From positions 1-54,830 of the forward strand of contig JAAZXM010000024.1 of the NCBI GenBank assembly GCA_014240165.1: a DNA stretch of 54,830 nt. Direction: 5' to 3'. A program made the position numbers and the translations under genes. Positions 34,146-42,098 of the stretch are shown piece after piece; position 1 is the stretch's first letter, and the number at the start of each line of letters is the position of its first letter. The notes beneath the pieces were generated by a model. The model made no database searches. It was not told the origin of the DNA and was given only the letters and a program-made list of their open reading frames with translations. The DNA is from Myxococcales bacterium (lineage in GTDB: Bacteria > Myxococcota_A > UBA9160 > UBA4427).

Positions 34146-35602
34146 TCAGTCGAACTCCCCTCAAGCGCGCAACCCTAGGCTTGGCCTCGGCATTGGTGTG
34201 CGCAATTGGCCTTTCCATTCCCCTCGCGGCTACGGCGCAGCAAGAGACCGCCGCCGCTGCCGAGGAAACCGCCGAGCCGGAACGGGCCGTTGTCCCGCCC
34301 GGCTTGACCATCGATCAACTGCTCGACCGTGTCCGCGAAGGCTGGCGCGCAGAACGAGCCGAGAATCAGCGACGCGAGAAGGATTTCCGATCTGCCCGTT
34401 CGCAGCAGAAGACCCTTCTCGAGGAAGCCAAGGCGACCCTGGCCGCTGAGGAAGCCCGTAGCGATCAGCTGGAAGAGGACTTCGAGAACAACGAACTCAA
34501 GATCGCTGAGCAGGAAGATCTCCTCGCCCAGCGACTCGGTACATTGGGCGAACTCTTTGGGGTTGTCCGACAGGTCGCGGGCGATACGCGCAGCCAGGTC
34601 GAGAACTCCCTGATCAGTGCCGAGTACCCCGGCCGAATTCCCTTCCTCGACAAGCTGGGCCAGAGCAAGGCCCTGCCGTCGATCGAGGCGCTTGAAGGCC
34701 TCTGGGCCACGCTTCTCCAGGAAATGAGCGAGTCGAGCAAGGTCTCGCGCTTCCGGACGAACGTGGTCAAGGTCAGCGGCGAGGAAGTGGAGCAGGAAGT
34801 CATCCGCGTGGGGTCTTTCAACGCCGTTTCCGATGGCGAGTACCTCAAGTGGATTACCGATGTCGGCAAATTGGGCGAGATCGGTCGCCAACCCGCACCG
34901 AAATACGTGGACAGCATCGAGGACCTCGAGTCCAACGAGTCCGGACTTGCCCGTTTCGCGATTGACCCTGCCCGCGGACAGATCCTGGCCTTGTTGGTCA
35001 ATACGCCCGATTTGCGCGAGCGAATCGCTTTTGGTGGCTCGATCGGCTACGCGATCATCATCCTCGGTTCACTCACCTTCCTCTTTGGCTTGGTTCGACT
35101 GGGCTTCGTTTCCAGTATCAGTCGCAAGGTCTCAGTGCAGAAGAACGCTTCGGAACCCGATGACGGGAACCCCCTCGGCCGGGTGCTCAAGATCTACGCC
35201 GATAATCGATCCATGGATACCGAGACCCTCGAACTCAAACTCGAGGAACAGGTGCTCAAGGAATCCGCGAAGATCGAGAGCTTCCTCTGGCTCATCAAGG
35301 TTGTCTCGGCTGTCGCTCCGCTCATGGGTCTCCTCGGTACCGTCACAGGTATGATCAATACATTCCAGATCATCACCCTCTTCGGTACTGGCGATCCCAA
35401 GATGATGGCGAGCGGCATCTCCGAGGCCCTGGTCACGACGATGCTCGGTCTGCTGACCGCAATCCCGCTTGTTCTGATGCACGCGGTGTTGTTCAGCATG
35501 GCCCGGGGAGTGACCACCGTTCTCGAGGAGCAGAGCACGGGCCTGATCGCCAAGCAATCCGAAGCCGAGGGTACGGGTCGAGCGGGCGTGGATTCGGCCT
35601 GA
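34142..35602 (+). CDS. TtpC-like MotA/TolQ/ExbB channel protein with periplasmic coiled domain
   Basis: A 486-residue protein. It has a signal-peptide-like N-terminus, a long periplasmic helical/coiled region (about 35-290) and a C-terminal MotA/TolQ/ExbB module with three helices (about 296-325, 385-410 and 430-456; key segment APLMGLLGTVTGMINTF). This architecture matches TtpC of the Vibrio TonB2 system, in which it is needed along with ExbB2/ExbD2/TonB2 for energising outer-membrane import. GTG at 34142, with ggagg 7 bases upstream, overlaps the DUF3450 stop. Confidence 0.88.
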   Translation: MISRTPLKRATLGLASALVCAIGLSIPLAATAQQETAAAAEETAEPERAVVPPGLTIDQLLDRVREGWRAERAENQRREKDFRSARSQQKTLLEEAKATLAAEEARSDQLEEDFENNELKIAEQEDLLAQRLGTLGELFGVVRQVAGDTRSQVENSLISAEYPGRIPFLDKLGQSKALPSIEALEGLWATLLQEMSESSKVSRFRTNVVKVSGEEVEQEVIRVGSFNAVSDGEYLKWITDVGKLGEIGRQPAPKYVDSIEDLESNESGLARFAIDPARGQILALLVNTPDLRERIAFGGSIGYAIIILGSLTFLFGLVRLGFVSSISRKVSVQKNASEPDDGNPLGRVLKIYADNRSMDTETLELKLEEQVLKESAKIESFLWLIKVVSAVAPLMGLLGTVTGMINTFQIITLFGTGDPKMMASGISEALVTTMLGLLTAIPLVLMHAVLFSMARGVTTVLEEQSTGLIAKQSEAEGTGRAGVDSA

Positions 35603-35624
35603 TGAACCGGGGAGAACGTCGAGC

Positions 35625-36140
35625 GTGATTGGTATGTTCGAGGCGGTCAGCGATTTCATCAACCGGGGCGGCGACGTCCTGTTGATGATTTTCGCTGTGA
35701 CCCTGGCGATGTGGACGATGATCCTCGAGCGCCAGCACTATTTTCGCTTCGTCTACCCCGACGAGGCCAAGCGCGTCCTGTCCAAGTGGCACGAGCGAGG
35801 GGATCAGCTCTCGTGGCGCGCACACAGGATTCGCGAACTGTGGATTTCCGAGGCCTCGGCCGATCTCAACCGATCCCTCAACCTGATCAATACCCTGGTT
35901 GCGCTCTGTCCCCTGCTGGGCCTGCTGGGGACCGTGACAGGCATGATCGAGGTTTTCGACGTCATGGCCACGGCGGGTAACAGCAATGCGCGCGCCATGG
36001 CAGCAGGCGTTTCGAAGGCGACGATCCCCACGATGGCCGGCATGGTGGCCGCCCTATCGGGCCTCTACTTCTCGGCTCAGCTTCAGCGCTTCGCGAAGGA
36101 TGAGAGCGGAAAACTCGCGGACCAGATGACTCATGACTGA
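35625..36140 (+). CDS. exbB: ExbB-family proton channel subunit
   Basis: A compact 171-residue ExbB/TolQ-type protein with three membrane helices: a first one near residues 15-35 (GGDVLLMIFAVTLAMWTMIL) and a pair with the family motif ALCPLLGLLGTVTGMIEVFDVMA and MAAGVSKATIPTMAGMVAALSGLYF. It forms the pentameric channel around ExbD dimers and energises TonB. GTG at 35625 has an upstream ggggagaa; ATG at 35634 is an alternative. It is the second channel subunit in the operon after the TtpC-like protein, as in TonB2 systems. Confidence 0.9.
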   Translation: MIGMFEAVSDFINRGGDVLLMIFAVTLAMWTMILERQHYFRFVYPDEAKRVLSKWHERGDQLSWRAHRIRELWISEASADLNRSLNLINTLVALCPLLGLLGTVTGMIEVFDVMATAGNSNARAMAAGVSKATIPTMAGMVAALSGLYFSAQLQRFAKDESGKLADQMTHD

Positions 36141-36182
36141 TCGGGACTGATCCCGACAGCACAGGAAACGGATCCTCAAGAT

Positions 36183-36590
36183 ATGCGTCGTAAAAAAGCC
36201 AAGGAAGAAGAAGAAGCGGAAATCAACATCACGCCCATGCTGGACGTGGTGTTCATTATGTTGATTTTCTTCATCGTGACCGCTTCCTTCGTGAAGGAAT
36301 CCGGGATCGACGTGAACCGCCCCGACGCCGCTACGGCAACCGTGAAGGAACGCGGGAATATTCTCGTAGCCATTACGGATACGAACCAGATCTGGATCGA
36401 TCGACGGCAGGTGGATCCCCGATCGGTGCGGGCAAATATCGAGCGCCTCCACGCGGAAAATCCCCAGGGAGCCGTAGTCATCCAGGCGGATGAAAATTCG
36501 AAGAATGGCCTTCTCGTCCAGGTTATGGATGCGTCCCGGCAGGCGGGAGTCTTCAGTGTCTCCATCGCGGCCAACGAGGTTGGGGAATAG
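36183..36590 (+). CDS. exbD: ExbD-family proton channel subunit
   Basis: A 135-residue ExbD. A basic N-terminus (RRKKAKEEEE) and one membrane helix with the proton-carrying Asp21 in NITPMLDVVFIMLIFF precede a periplasmic domain with the typical beta-alpha pattern (IWIDRRQVD, then AVVIQADENSKNGLLVQVMDA). It pairs with ExbB and stimulates TonB. There is a 42-base gap after exbB and a 6-base gap to tonB. It is a good internal reference for the two unusual ExbD-like proteins near 26-27 kb. Confidence 0.92.
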   Translation: MRRKKAKEEEEAEINITPMLDVVFIMLIFFIVTASFVKESGIDVNRPDAATATVKERGNILVAITDTNQIWIDRRQVDPRSVRANIERLHAENPQGAVVIQADENSKNGLLVQVMDASRQAGVFSVSIAANEVGE

Positions 36591-36596
36591 ACCCGC

Positions 36597-37208
36597 ATGG
36601 TTGCTCGTCAAGGCATCGCAGCGCTCCTCGCCCTGGGCATTACGTTCGGGCTTTTCTACCTGATGCAATACCTGATCTCCATGGGGAGCGAGCGGGGAGC
36701 GGATATCCGTAAGGGTCAGGTCATCGAATTTGTCCGCCTGAAGCGAGACACGTCGACCCAGACGCGAAAGCGCGAACTCCCGAAGAAGGAAAAACCACCG
36801 GAGCCGCCTCCGCCGCCCGAGTTGCAGATGTCGCAGAATGATGCGCCGGATGCCAATTCAATGGCGATTGCCGCACCGGACCTCAGCGCGGGTCCAGATC
36901 TCGGATCGGGCCCGAACCTCGGTGCACCCAGCGATTCGGACAGTGTGCCCCTGGTCCGGGTGCCGCCCCAATACCCCATTCGCGCAGCCGAGCGCGGCAT
37001 CGAGGGTTGGGTGGTGCTTAGCTTTACCATTACGGCTACGGGCACAGTGGAAAACCCGAGAGTGCTCGATGCTCAACCCAAACGAATTTTCGACCGCGCA
37101 GCAATTCGAGCGCTGAAGAAATGGAAATATCGGCCTCGGATCGTCGATGGGACAGCGATCGCACGTGTCGAAGAGGTTCGCCTCACCTTCGACCTGGATG
37201 ATCTCTAG
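36597..37208 (+). CDS. tonB: TonB-family energy transducer
   Basis: A 203-residue TonB. One N-terminal membrane helix (about residues 5-27), a short Lys/Pro/Glu linker (PKKEKPPEPPPPPEL) shorter than in TonB1, and a C-terminal TonB_C domain. The domain holds VPPQYPIRAAERGIEGWVVLSFTI and the characteristic AIRALKKWKYRPR. It should transmit ExbB/ExbD-derived force to an outer-membrane receptor. No receptor gene is in the window. The short linker is common in TonB2-type proteins. Confidence 0.92.
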   Translation: MVARQGIAALLALGITFGLFYLMQYLISMGSERGADIRKGQVIEFVRLKRDTSTQTRKRELPKKEKPPEPPPPPELQMSQNDAPDANSMAIAAPDLSAGPDLGSGPNLGAPSDSDSVPLVRVPPQYPIRAAERGIEGWVVLSFTITATGTVENPRVLDAQPKRIFDRAAIRALKKWKYRPRIVDGTAIARVEEVRLTFDLDDL

Positions 37209-37277
37209 ACGACGCCGAGACGAAGCGCCCGCCCTACTCTATGGGGGGCTCTGCAGAGCAGAAAGGTGGCTAATCCC

Positions 37278-38555
37278 ATGCTTCGAGACACCCCGCATAA
37301 CCGGCTGATGAGAACCATCGTCGCTCTACTCCTGGCGCTGAGCTTTTCCTTTGTCACGCTCGGAGTCGCAGAGTCTGCCGAGAAGAAGTCCAAGCGCTCT
37401 CGGAAAAACTTCGTGCCCAGCCAACAGGTGGGCAAGAAGTTGATGAAAATCCAGGAGCTGGCGGAAGTCGAGGACTTTCAGGGCGCCCTGGATATCCTCG
37501 TGCCCCTGAGCAAGAAGACCCGCCTCAAGAAATTCGACCGCGCCACGGTCTACCAGATGATGGGTTATATGCTCGGTGCCCAGGAGAAATACGACGAGGC
37601 GCTCCAGGCTTTCGAAGTTGCGCTCAAGGTCGACTATCTCCCCGACTCGGCGATGCAGCAGCTGAAATACAACCTGGGCCAGCTCTACCTGGGCCAGGAG
37701 GGCTATGACCGGGCCATCGAACTCTTCGAGGCGTGGCTTGACGGAGCCGAAAAGCCCGACGCCCAGGCACATTTCATGATCACCATTGCGTACGCGGGCA
37801 AGGAGGATTGGGTTAACGCCCTCGAACATGCCCGCACATCGGTCTCCCTGTCGACGACGCCTGTGGAAAATCGCCTACGCCTCTTGCTCGCGGTGGAGTT
37901 CCAGAATGGCAACCTGGTCGAGACGCTGGATGTCCTCAAGCAGCTGGTCACGCTCTTCCCGAAGAAGGACTACTACATGCAGCTGGCCTTCGGTTATTCC
38001 AATTTCGGGGACGAGGAAAAGGCCTTGGCGATGCTCGAGCTCGCCTACCAGCAGGACTATCTCGACAAGGAACGAGAGCTGACCCAGCTGACTCAGCGTT
38101 ACCTCTACCACAACCTCCCCTGGCCCGCGGCGAAGGTCATGGCCAAGGGTTTGGATGATGGCACGGTCGAGGCCTCCACGAAGAATCTTGAGCTCTATGC
38201 CAACTCGCTGCTCCACGCACGGGAGTACACCGACGCTGTCGCCCCCTTGGCAGAGGCCGCCGAACTCTCCGAGGACGGAGATCTTTATGTCCGCCTGGCA
38301 CAGGTTCACCTCGAGGTCGAGGATTGGAGAAAAGCGCGCAAGGCCCTTGAATCCGCGATCGACAAGGGAAGCCTTCGCGATAACGGCAATGCTCAACTGC
38401 TCCTTGGGATTTCGAACTACAACGAGAAGCGGTTCCTCTCTGCCCGCACTGCTTTCCTGGCCGCCGCGGATGAAGAGAAGACCTCCGAGAGTGCCGCTAA
38501 ATGGCTCAAGTACGTTGACCGCGCCATCAGGGACCAGCAGAACCAAGAGGGCTGA
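37278..38555 (+). CDS. Secreted TPR-repeat protein of the TonB2-type operon
   Basis: A 425-residue protein with a signal peptide (LMRTIVALLLALSFSFVTLGVAES region) and at least five TPR-like helix pairs (such as MMGYMLGAQEKYDEALQAFEVAL, YNLGQLYLGQEGYDRAIELFE and FGYSNFGDEEKALAMLELAY, shown here in part). TPR proteins follow TonB in the DUF3450-TtpC-ExbBD-TonB operon of many bacteria, with a proposed periplasmic scaffold role. ATG at 37278 is favoured by aaaggtgg 8 bases upstream; GTG at 37266 and ATG at 37308 are alternatives. It is the last gene of the operon. Confidence 0.85.
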   Translation: MLRDTPHNRLMRTIVALLLALSFSFVTLGVAESAEKKSKRSRKNFVPSQQVGKKLMKIQELAEVEDFQGALDILVPLSKKTRLKKFDRATVYQMMGYMLGAQEKYDEALQAFEVALKVDYLPDSAMQQLKYNLGQLYLGQEGYDRAIELFEAWLDGAEKPDAQAHFMITIAYAGKEDWVNALEHARTSVSLSTTPVENRLRLLLAVEFQNGNLVETLDVLKQLVTLFPKKDYYMQLAFGYSNFGDEEKALAMLELAYQQDYLDKERELTQLTQRYLYHNLPWPAAKVMAKGLDDGTVEASTKNLELYANSLLHAREYTDAVAPLAEAAELSEDGDLYVRLAQVHLEVEDWRKARKALESAIDKGSLRDNGNAQLLLGISNYNEKRFLSARTAFLAAADEEKTSESAAKWLKYVDRAIRDQQNQEG

Positions 38556-38615
38556 GTTCGCCCTTCCCCCTCTCGGCGAAAGTGGCCGGGGAAATCGGGA
38601 CGAGACGCCTTGACC

Positions 38616-39563
38616 ATGGCAGCACGCAAAGCGTACGCGAAGGGCCTCGAAGATCTCGGCGGAGGGCTCTATGGCTGGCTCCAACCCGACGGGTCCTGGG
38701 GCTACAGCAACGCGGGCCTGATCACGGATTCGGGGCAATCCCTCCTGGTGGATACGCTCTTCGATCTGCGGCTCACCCAGGAAATGCTCTCTGCCATGGC
38801 GGATGCCAACCCGGCGGCGCGATCCATCGATACCCTGGTGAATACTCACGCCAATGGGGATCACTGCTACGGCAATCAACTCGTATCGGGCGCCACCATC
38901 ATTGCCTCTCGCGCCAGCGCTGAGGAGATGGAATTGGTGACCGGCCCCATCATGGCCGAGATGCTTCGCAACGCCGGGGATCTTGGTGAGGCGGGCGCTT
39001 TTCTGGAGCGTATTTTTGGCGCCTTCGATTTCGAGGGGATCGTGAGCACCCCGCCGAACGAGACCTTCGATGGAGAACTCGTCCGGCAGGTGGGCGACAA
39101 GGCGGTCCATCTCATCGAGGTGGGCCCGGCCCATACCCGGGGCGACGTCCTGGTTCACGTGCCCGATGATGGGGCCGTTTTCACCGGCGACATTCTCTTT
39201 ATCGATGGCACCCCCATCATCTGGGAGGGCCCGGTGGGCAACTGGATCCAGGCCTGCGACCGGATCATCAAGATGAACCCGCGCATCATCGTGCCCGGCC
39301 ACGGCCCCCTGACGGATATCCAGGGCGTGGCCAGTATGCGGGACTACCTGGTCTATATCCGGGATGAGGCCCGGCGGCGCTACGACGCGGGGATGCCCGC
39401 GGCCGAAGCGGCTCGGGATATCGCTTTGGACGACTACTCCGCGTGGCTCGACGGGGAACGCATCGTTGTCAACGTCCACACCCTATACCGCGAATTCGGT
39501 GATCCCTCCCCGCCGCCCAACACCCAGGAACTCTTCAGCCTGATGGCCGAATTGGCCGCCTGA
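38616..39563 (+). CDS. MBL-fold hydrolase with HxNxDH metal motif
   Basis: A metallo-beta-lactamase-fold protein of 315 residues (lactonase/glyoxalase II-like in layout). The usual HxHxDH motif reads HANGDH at residues 78-83, with Asn at the second His. The remaining ligands look normal: GPAHTRGD, FTGDILF and VPGHGPLTD. One metal site may therefore be weakened or altered, yet the pattern recurs in a known subgroup. It is followed 45 bases later by an alpha/beta hydrolase gene, suggesting joint action on an ester or lactone. ATG at 38616 is chosen; TTG at 38610 is a weak alternative. Confidence 0.85.
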   Translation: MAARKAYAKGLEDLGGGLYGWLQPDGSWGYSNAGLITDSGQSLLVDTLFDLRLTQEMLSAMADANPAARSIDTLVNTHANGDHCYGNQLVSGATIIASRASAEEMELVTGPIMAEMLRNAGDLGEAGAFLERIFGAFDFEGIVSTPPNETFDGELVRQVGDKAVHLIEVGPAHTRGDVLVHVPDDGAVFTGDILFIDGTPIIWEGPVGNWIQACDRIIKMNPRIIVPGHGPLTDIQGVASMRDYLVYIRDEARRRYDAGMPAAEAARDIALDDYSAWLDGERIVVNVHTLYREFGDPSPPPNTQELFSLMAELAA

Positions 39564-39608
39564 GCCCGGGGCCAGGGACTCTCGGATCGAGCGAGGAGGA
39601 GGGCCCGA

Positions 39609-40892
39609 ATGCTTTTGGTGGCCAAGACCTACTGGGAAGGCGCCCCCTTCAACTTTCGCGTAGAGCCTGTCTCCGCCGATGTGAAGCCGCTCCTGCTGAC
39701 CACGGTGGACCATCGCCAGATTCAGGGCCTTTTTTGGAGTCCGGCCGGCCTACCCCGGCCCCGAATCGCGGTCGTCGCCATGCATCCGCGGGTGGACTTC
39801 AGCCGGCACTACAGCTTCCCACGTTTGCTGGAAGCCGGAATCGGTTGTCTCGGGGCGAATACCCGTAATCCCAACAACGACACGGACACCGTACACGAAC
39901 AGATCATTCTCGATGTCGGGGCGTGCGTGGATTGGCTGCGGGATCAGGGGGTCGAGAAAGTCATCCTGCTCGGCAATTCCGGAGGGGGTTCCCTCAACGC
40001 GCTCTACCAGGCCCAGGCCCGGCTGGCCCCCGCCCGGCGGCTCAAGCTGACCCCCGCCGGCGCTCCCACCCGGCTGGAGAGCTACGCCCTCTCCCCTGCC
40101 GACGCCATGATCTACATCTCGGCCCATAAGGGTGAGGGCCGGGTCATCAACGAGTGCATCGATCCCGCAGTGACCGACGAGCACGATCCCCTGGTAGGCG
40201 ACCCGGCCCTGGATATGTACTCACCCACCAACGGTTTTCGGCCCGCCCCGGAGTGGAGCCGATACGAACCCGAATTCGTCGAGCGCTACCGCAGCGCACA
40301 ACTCGAACGGGTCAAGCGAATCGATGCCCTGGCTCGCAGCTTGGCGGATCGAGCGGCCCAAGCCGAGGAACGCCATGGCGCCCCGGACTTCGCAAGCCTG
40401 AACGCCGATGAGCAGCGGCAGATCCTGCTGAAAGAAGCCCTGGAACCCGTCATCGTCATCTACCGCACCATGGCCAACCTTCACTACGCGGATAACCACC
40501 TCGACCCGTCTGATCGGGAATACGGGTCGCTGCTCAGCGACCGGCCCGACCTGATGAACATGGCTTTGATGGGCTTCGGCCGAATCTGTACGCCCCGGGC
40601 CTGGCTCTCGACATGGTCCGGGCTTTCATCGAACGCCGACCTCATGCGCACCCTGCCCGAGATCCGGGAGCCCACCCTGGTGGTGAATGCCGGACGCGAC
40701 CGTGAGATCTATCCTGAGACCGATGCCGAACCGATTTTCGCGGCGGTCGCCGCCGAGGATCGGACCTATCAGACATTCGCTACGGCGCGGCATTATTTCG
40801 AGCCAGATTTCGGCTCCCGGGAAACGCCTGAGATCGAGGCATTGATGGACCTGGTGGTCCCTTGGATCCGAGAACGGTTCGCGGCGAGTTGA
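39609..40892 (+). CDS. Alpha/beta-hydrolase superfamily protein
   Basis: A 427-residue hydrolase. The nucleophile elbow is GNSGGGS (central Ser in LLGNSGGGSL), preceded by a VAMHPRVDFSRHY loop that resembles an oxyanion region. An acid in VNAGRDREIYPETD and His in TARHYFEPDF would complete the triad. A large cap-like insert (about 170-320) separates the two core halves. ATG at 39609 has a strong gaggagga site upstream. It follows the MBL gene on the same strand. Substrate unknown; an ester, amide or CoA-thioester cleavage is likely. Confidence 0.85.
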   Translation: MLLVAKTYWEGAPFNFRVEPVSADVKPLLLTTVDHRQIQGLFWSPAGLPRPRIAVVAMHPRVDFSRHYSFPRLLEAGIGCLGANTRNPNNDTDTVHEQIILDVGACVDWLRDQGVEKVILLGNSGGGSLNALYQAQARLAPARRLKLTPAGAPTRLESYALSPADAMIYISAHKGEGRVINECIDPAVTDEHDPLVGDPALDMYSPTNGFRPAPEWSRYEPEFVERYRSAQLERVKRIDALARSLADRAAQAEERHGAPDFASLNADEQRQILLKEALEPVIVIYRTMANLHYADNHLDPSDREYGSLLSDRPDLMNMALMGFGRICTPRAWLSTWSGLSSNADLMRTLPEIREPTLVVNAGRDREIYPETDAEPIFAAVAAEDRTYQTFATARHYFEPDFGSRETPEIEALMDLVVPWIRERFAAS

Positions 40893-41232
40893 ATCAGCCC
40901 ACCTGGGTCGGTCGCCGTTGGCCCTCGAGCGTTGGCGCTAAGTGGCTGGCCTGGACGGGCTCGGTAGGCCCCAAAAAAAACAAGCGCCCGAGGGAGATCG
41001 GCTCTCCACTCGGGCGCTCTGTCGTCCATTTGCCATGGCATGCGAGCGGCGCTCGTCGATGAAAGGACGTTCCCTTTTTCCTTGGGGGGAAGCTGGGATC
41101 TCCCATCGCGTGCTTGCGCGAATGCGCTCATCGCATCGCTTACCGGGTCGGACGACGTAACCCGGTCGACCCATTCTGCTCTGATTTGGCAGAAAATTCA
41201 AGAATGGGCGAAACACCTCATATGGCCCAGCA
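40893..41232. other. Intergenic region carrying a terminator and possible small RNA
   Basis: A 340-base stretch between convergent genes. The left part has a strong minus-strand terminator (40973-41017). Bases 41018-41232 contain several inverted repeats (such as accgggt/acccggt, about 41142-41166). No coding frame is convincing. A transcript reading from the TetR gene, or a small RNA from its own promoter, could end at the terminator. Confidence 0.5.
40973..41017 (-). terminator. Rho-independent terminator (minus strand)
   Basis: Minus-strand RNA would fold GCGCCCGAG with CTCGGGCGC (9 bp, 40984-40992 and 41009-41017), extended inward by GGAGA/TCTCC after a 1-base bulge, with loop tcggc. This is immediately followed by ttgtttttttt. 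It is the clearest terminator in the window and would end minus-strand transcripts coming from the TetR gene. Confidence 0.85.
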
Positions 41233-41940
41233 TCATCGCGTCTTTCCAGGGCTTCCGGTGACCACCTGGTGAAGGATATGGGCGCAGGTATCCAAGAGTT
41301 CGTCGTGGCCAATACCGCGATGGGAGAGCTCTCGGGTATGCGCCGAAAGCTTCTCCAGCACGGAGCCCAGCGCCGCAGCGGCCGCGAAGGGGTGGATCTG
41401 GGGGGATAGCTTTCCGCTCCGCTGGGACTCGGCGACCCGCTCGGCGAGGGCTTCGAGGATGGGCGAGAGGGCGGCGCGCCTGGCCTCCTGGAAGCGCGAA
41501 TCGCCATGATCGGCTGCCAGGTTGCGAATTAGGAGCACGGCGTGGTGGGCCTCCCAGTGGGCCATAAACGCTTGGACGATACTTCGGGCGGTGGCCAGGC
41601 CTCGCTCGTCATCCCACGAGCCGTCGATCAGTTCGAGAACAGCGGGCATTTCCTCGGCGGCCAGCTGCGCCAGCCGTAGGGTCGCCTCTTCGACATCCTT
41701 GAAATATTGGTAGAAAGTCGCCGTGGAGGTCCCTGCCCGGCGGGCGATCTCCACCACCGAGAGATCCAGGGCGCTGCGCTCGCGAAGAAGATCGCTGCAG
41801 GCATCGAGCAGGCGCTGACGGGTTCGGAGCGCGCGTGGACCGAGCACGCGCCCGGTCTGAGCCTTGAGGCCCGGGCTCGGCTGGAGATCTCCCGGCTCGC
41901 TCTCTGGGTTGGACTTCGTCGCACGCCCGGTGGGCGACAT
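41233..41940 (-). CDS. TetR-family regulator of acyl-CoA dehydrogenase region
   Basis: A 235-residue TetR protein: HTH domain from LRTRQRLLDACSDLLRER to STATFYQYFKDVEEATLRL, and a C-terminal ligand domain. ATG at 41940 (MSPTGRATK) has a good gagagggg site; ATG at 41979 is less likely. It is divergent across 158 bases from the acyl-CoA dehydrogenase gene at 42099, which it probably controls. The GGGGGC/GCCCCC palindrome in that gap is a candidate operator. Confidence 0.88.
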   Translation of the reverse strand: MSPTGRATKSNPESEPGDLQPSPGLKAQTGRVLGPRALRTRQRLLDACSDLLRERSALDLSVVEIARRAGTSTATFYQYFKDVEEATLRLAQLAAEEMPAVLELIDGSWDDERGLATARSIVQAFMAHWEAHHAVLLIRNLAADHGDSRFQEARRAALSPILEALAERVAESQRSGKLSPQIHPFAAAAALGSVLEKLSAHTRELSHRGIGHDELLDTCAHILHQVVTGSPGKTR

Positions 41941-42024
41941 GCTGGGACCCCTCTCCACTTCCAAGGCCTCGCGCGGCAAGGCCCAAGAGGCTAGCCGAAG
42001 CGCCCTACCCCATCCATTGAACGG

Positions 42025-42040
42025 GGGGGCCGATGCCCCC
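42025..42040. promoter_or_regulatory. GC palindrome in divergent TetR/acyl-CoA dehydrogenase promoter region
   Basis: A perfect 16-base inverted repeat (GGGGGC-cgat-GCCCCC) lies 85 bases from the TetR start and 59 bases from the dehydrogenase start. TetR regulators usually bind such dyads, but GC symmetry in a GC-rich genome may be chance. Confidence 0.35.
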
Positions 42041-42098
42041 GGGTGGAGCTATATCAAGGGAGCCTTCGTCCAGACGGCGCACTCGGAGTCGAACCCTC

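Noticed and set aside
40893..41232. tmRNA, 6S or SRP RNA
   Set aside because: No tRNA-like T-arm, no SRP GGAAG tetraloop motif and no 6S-like bubble was found in the stretch.
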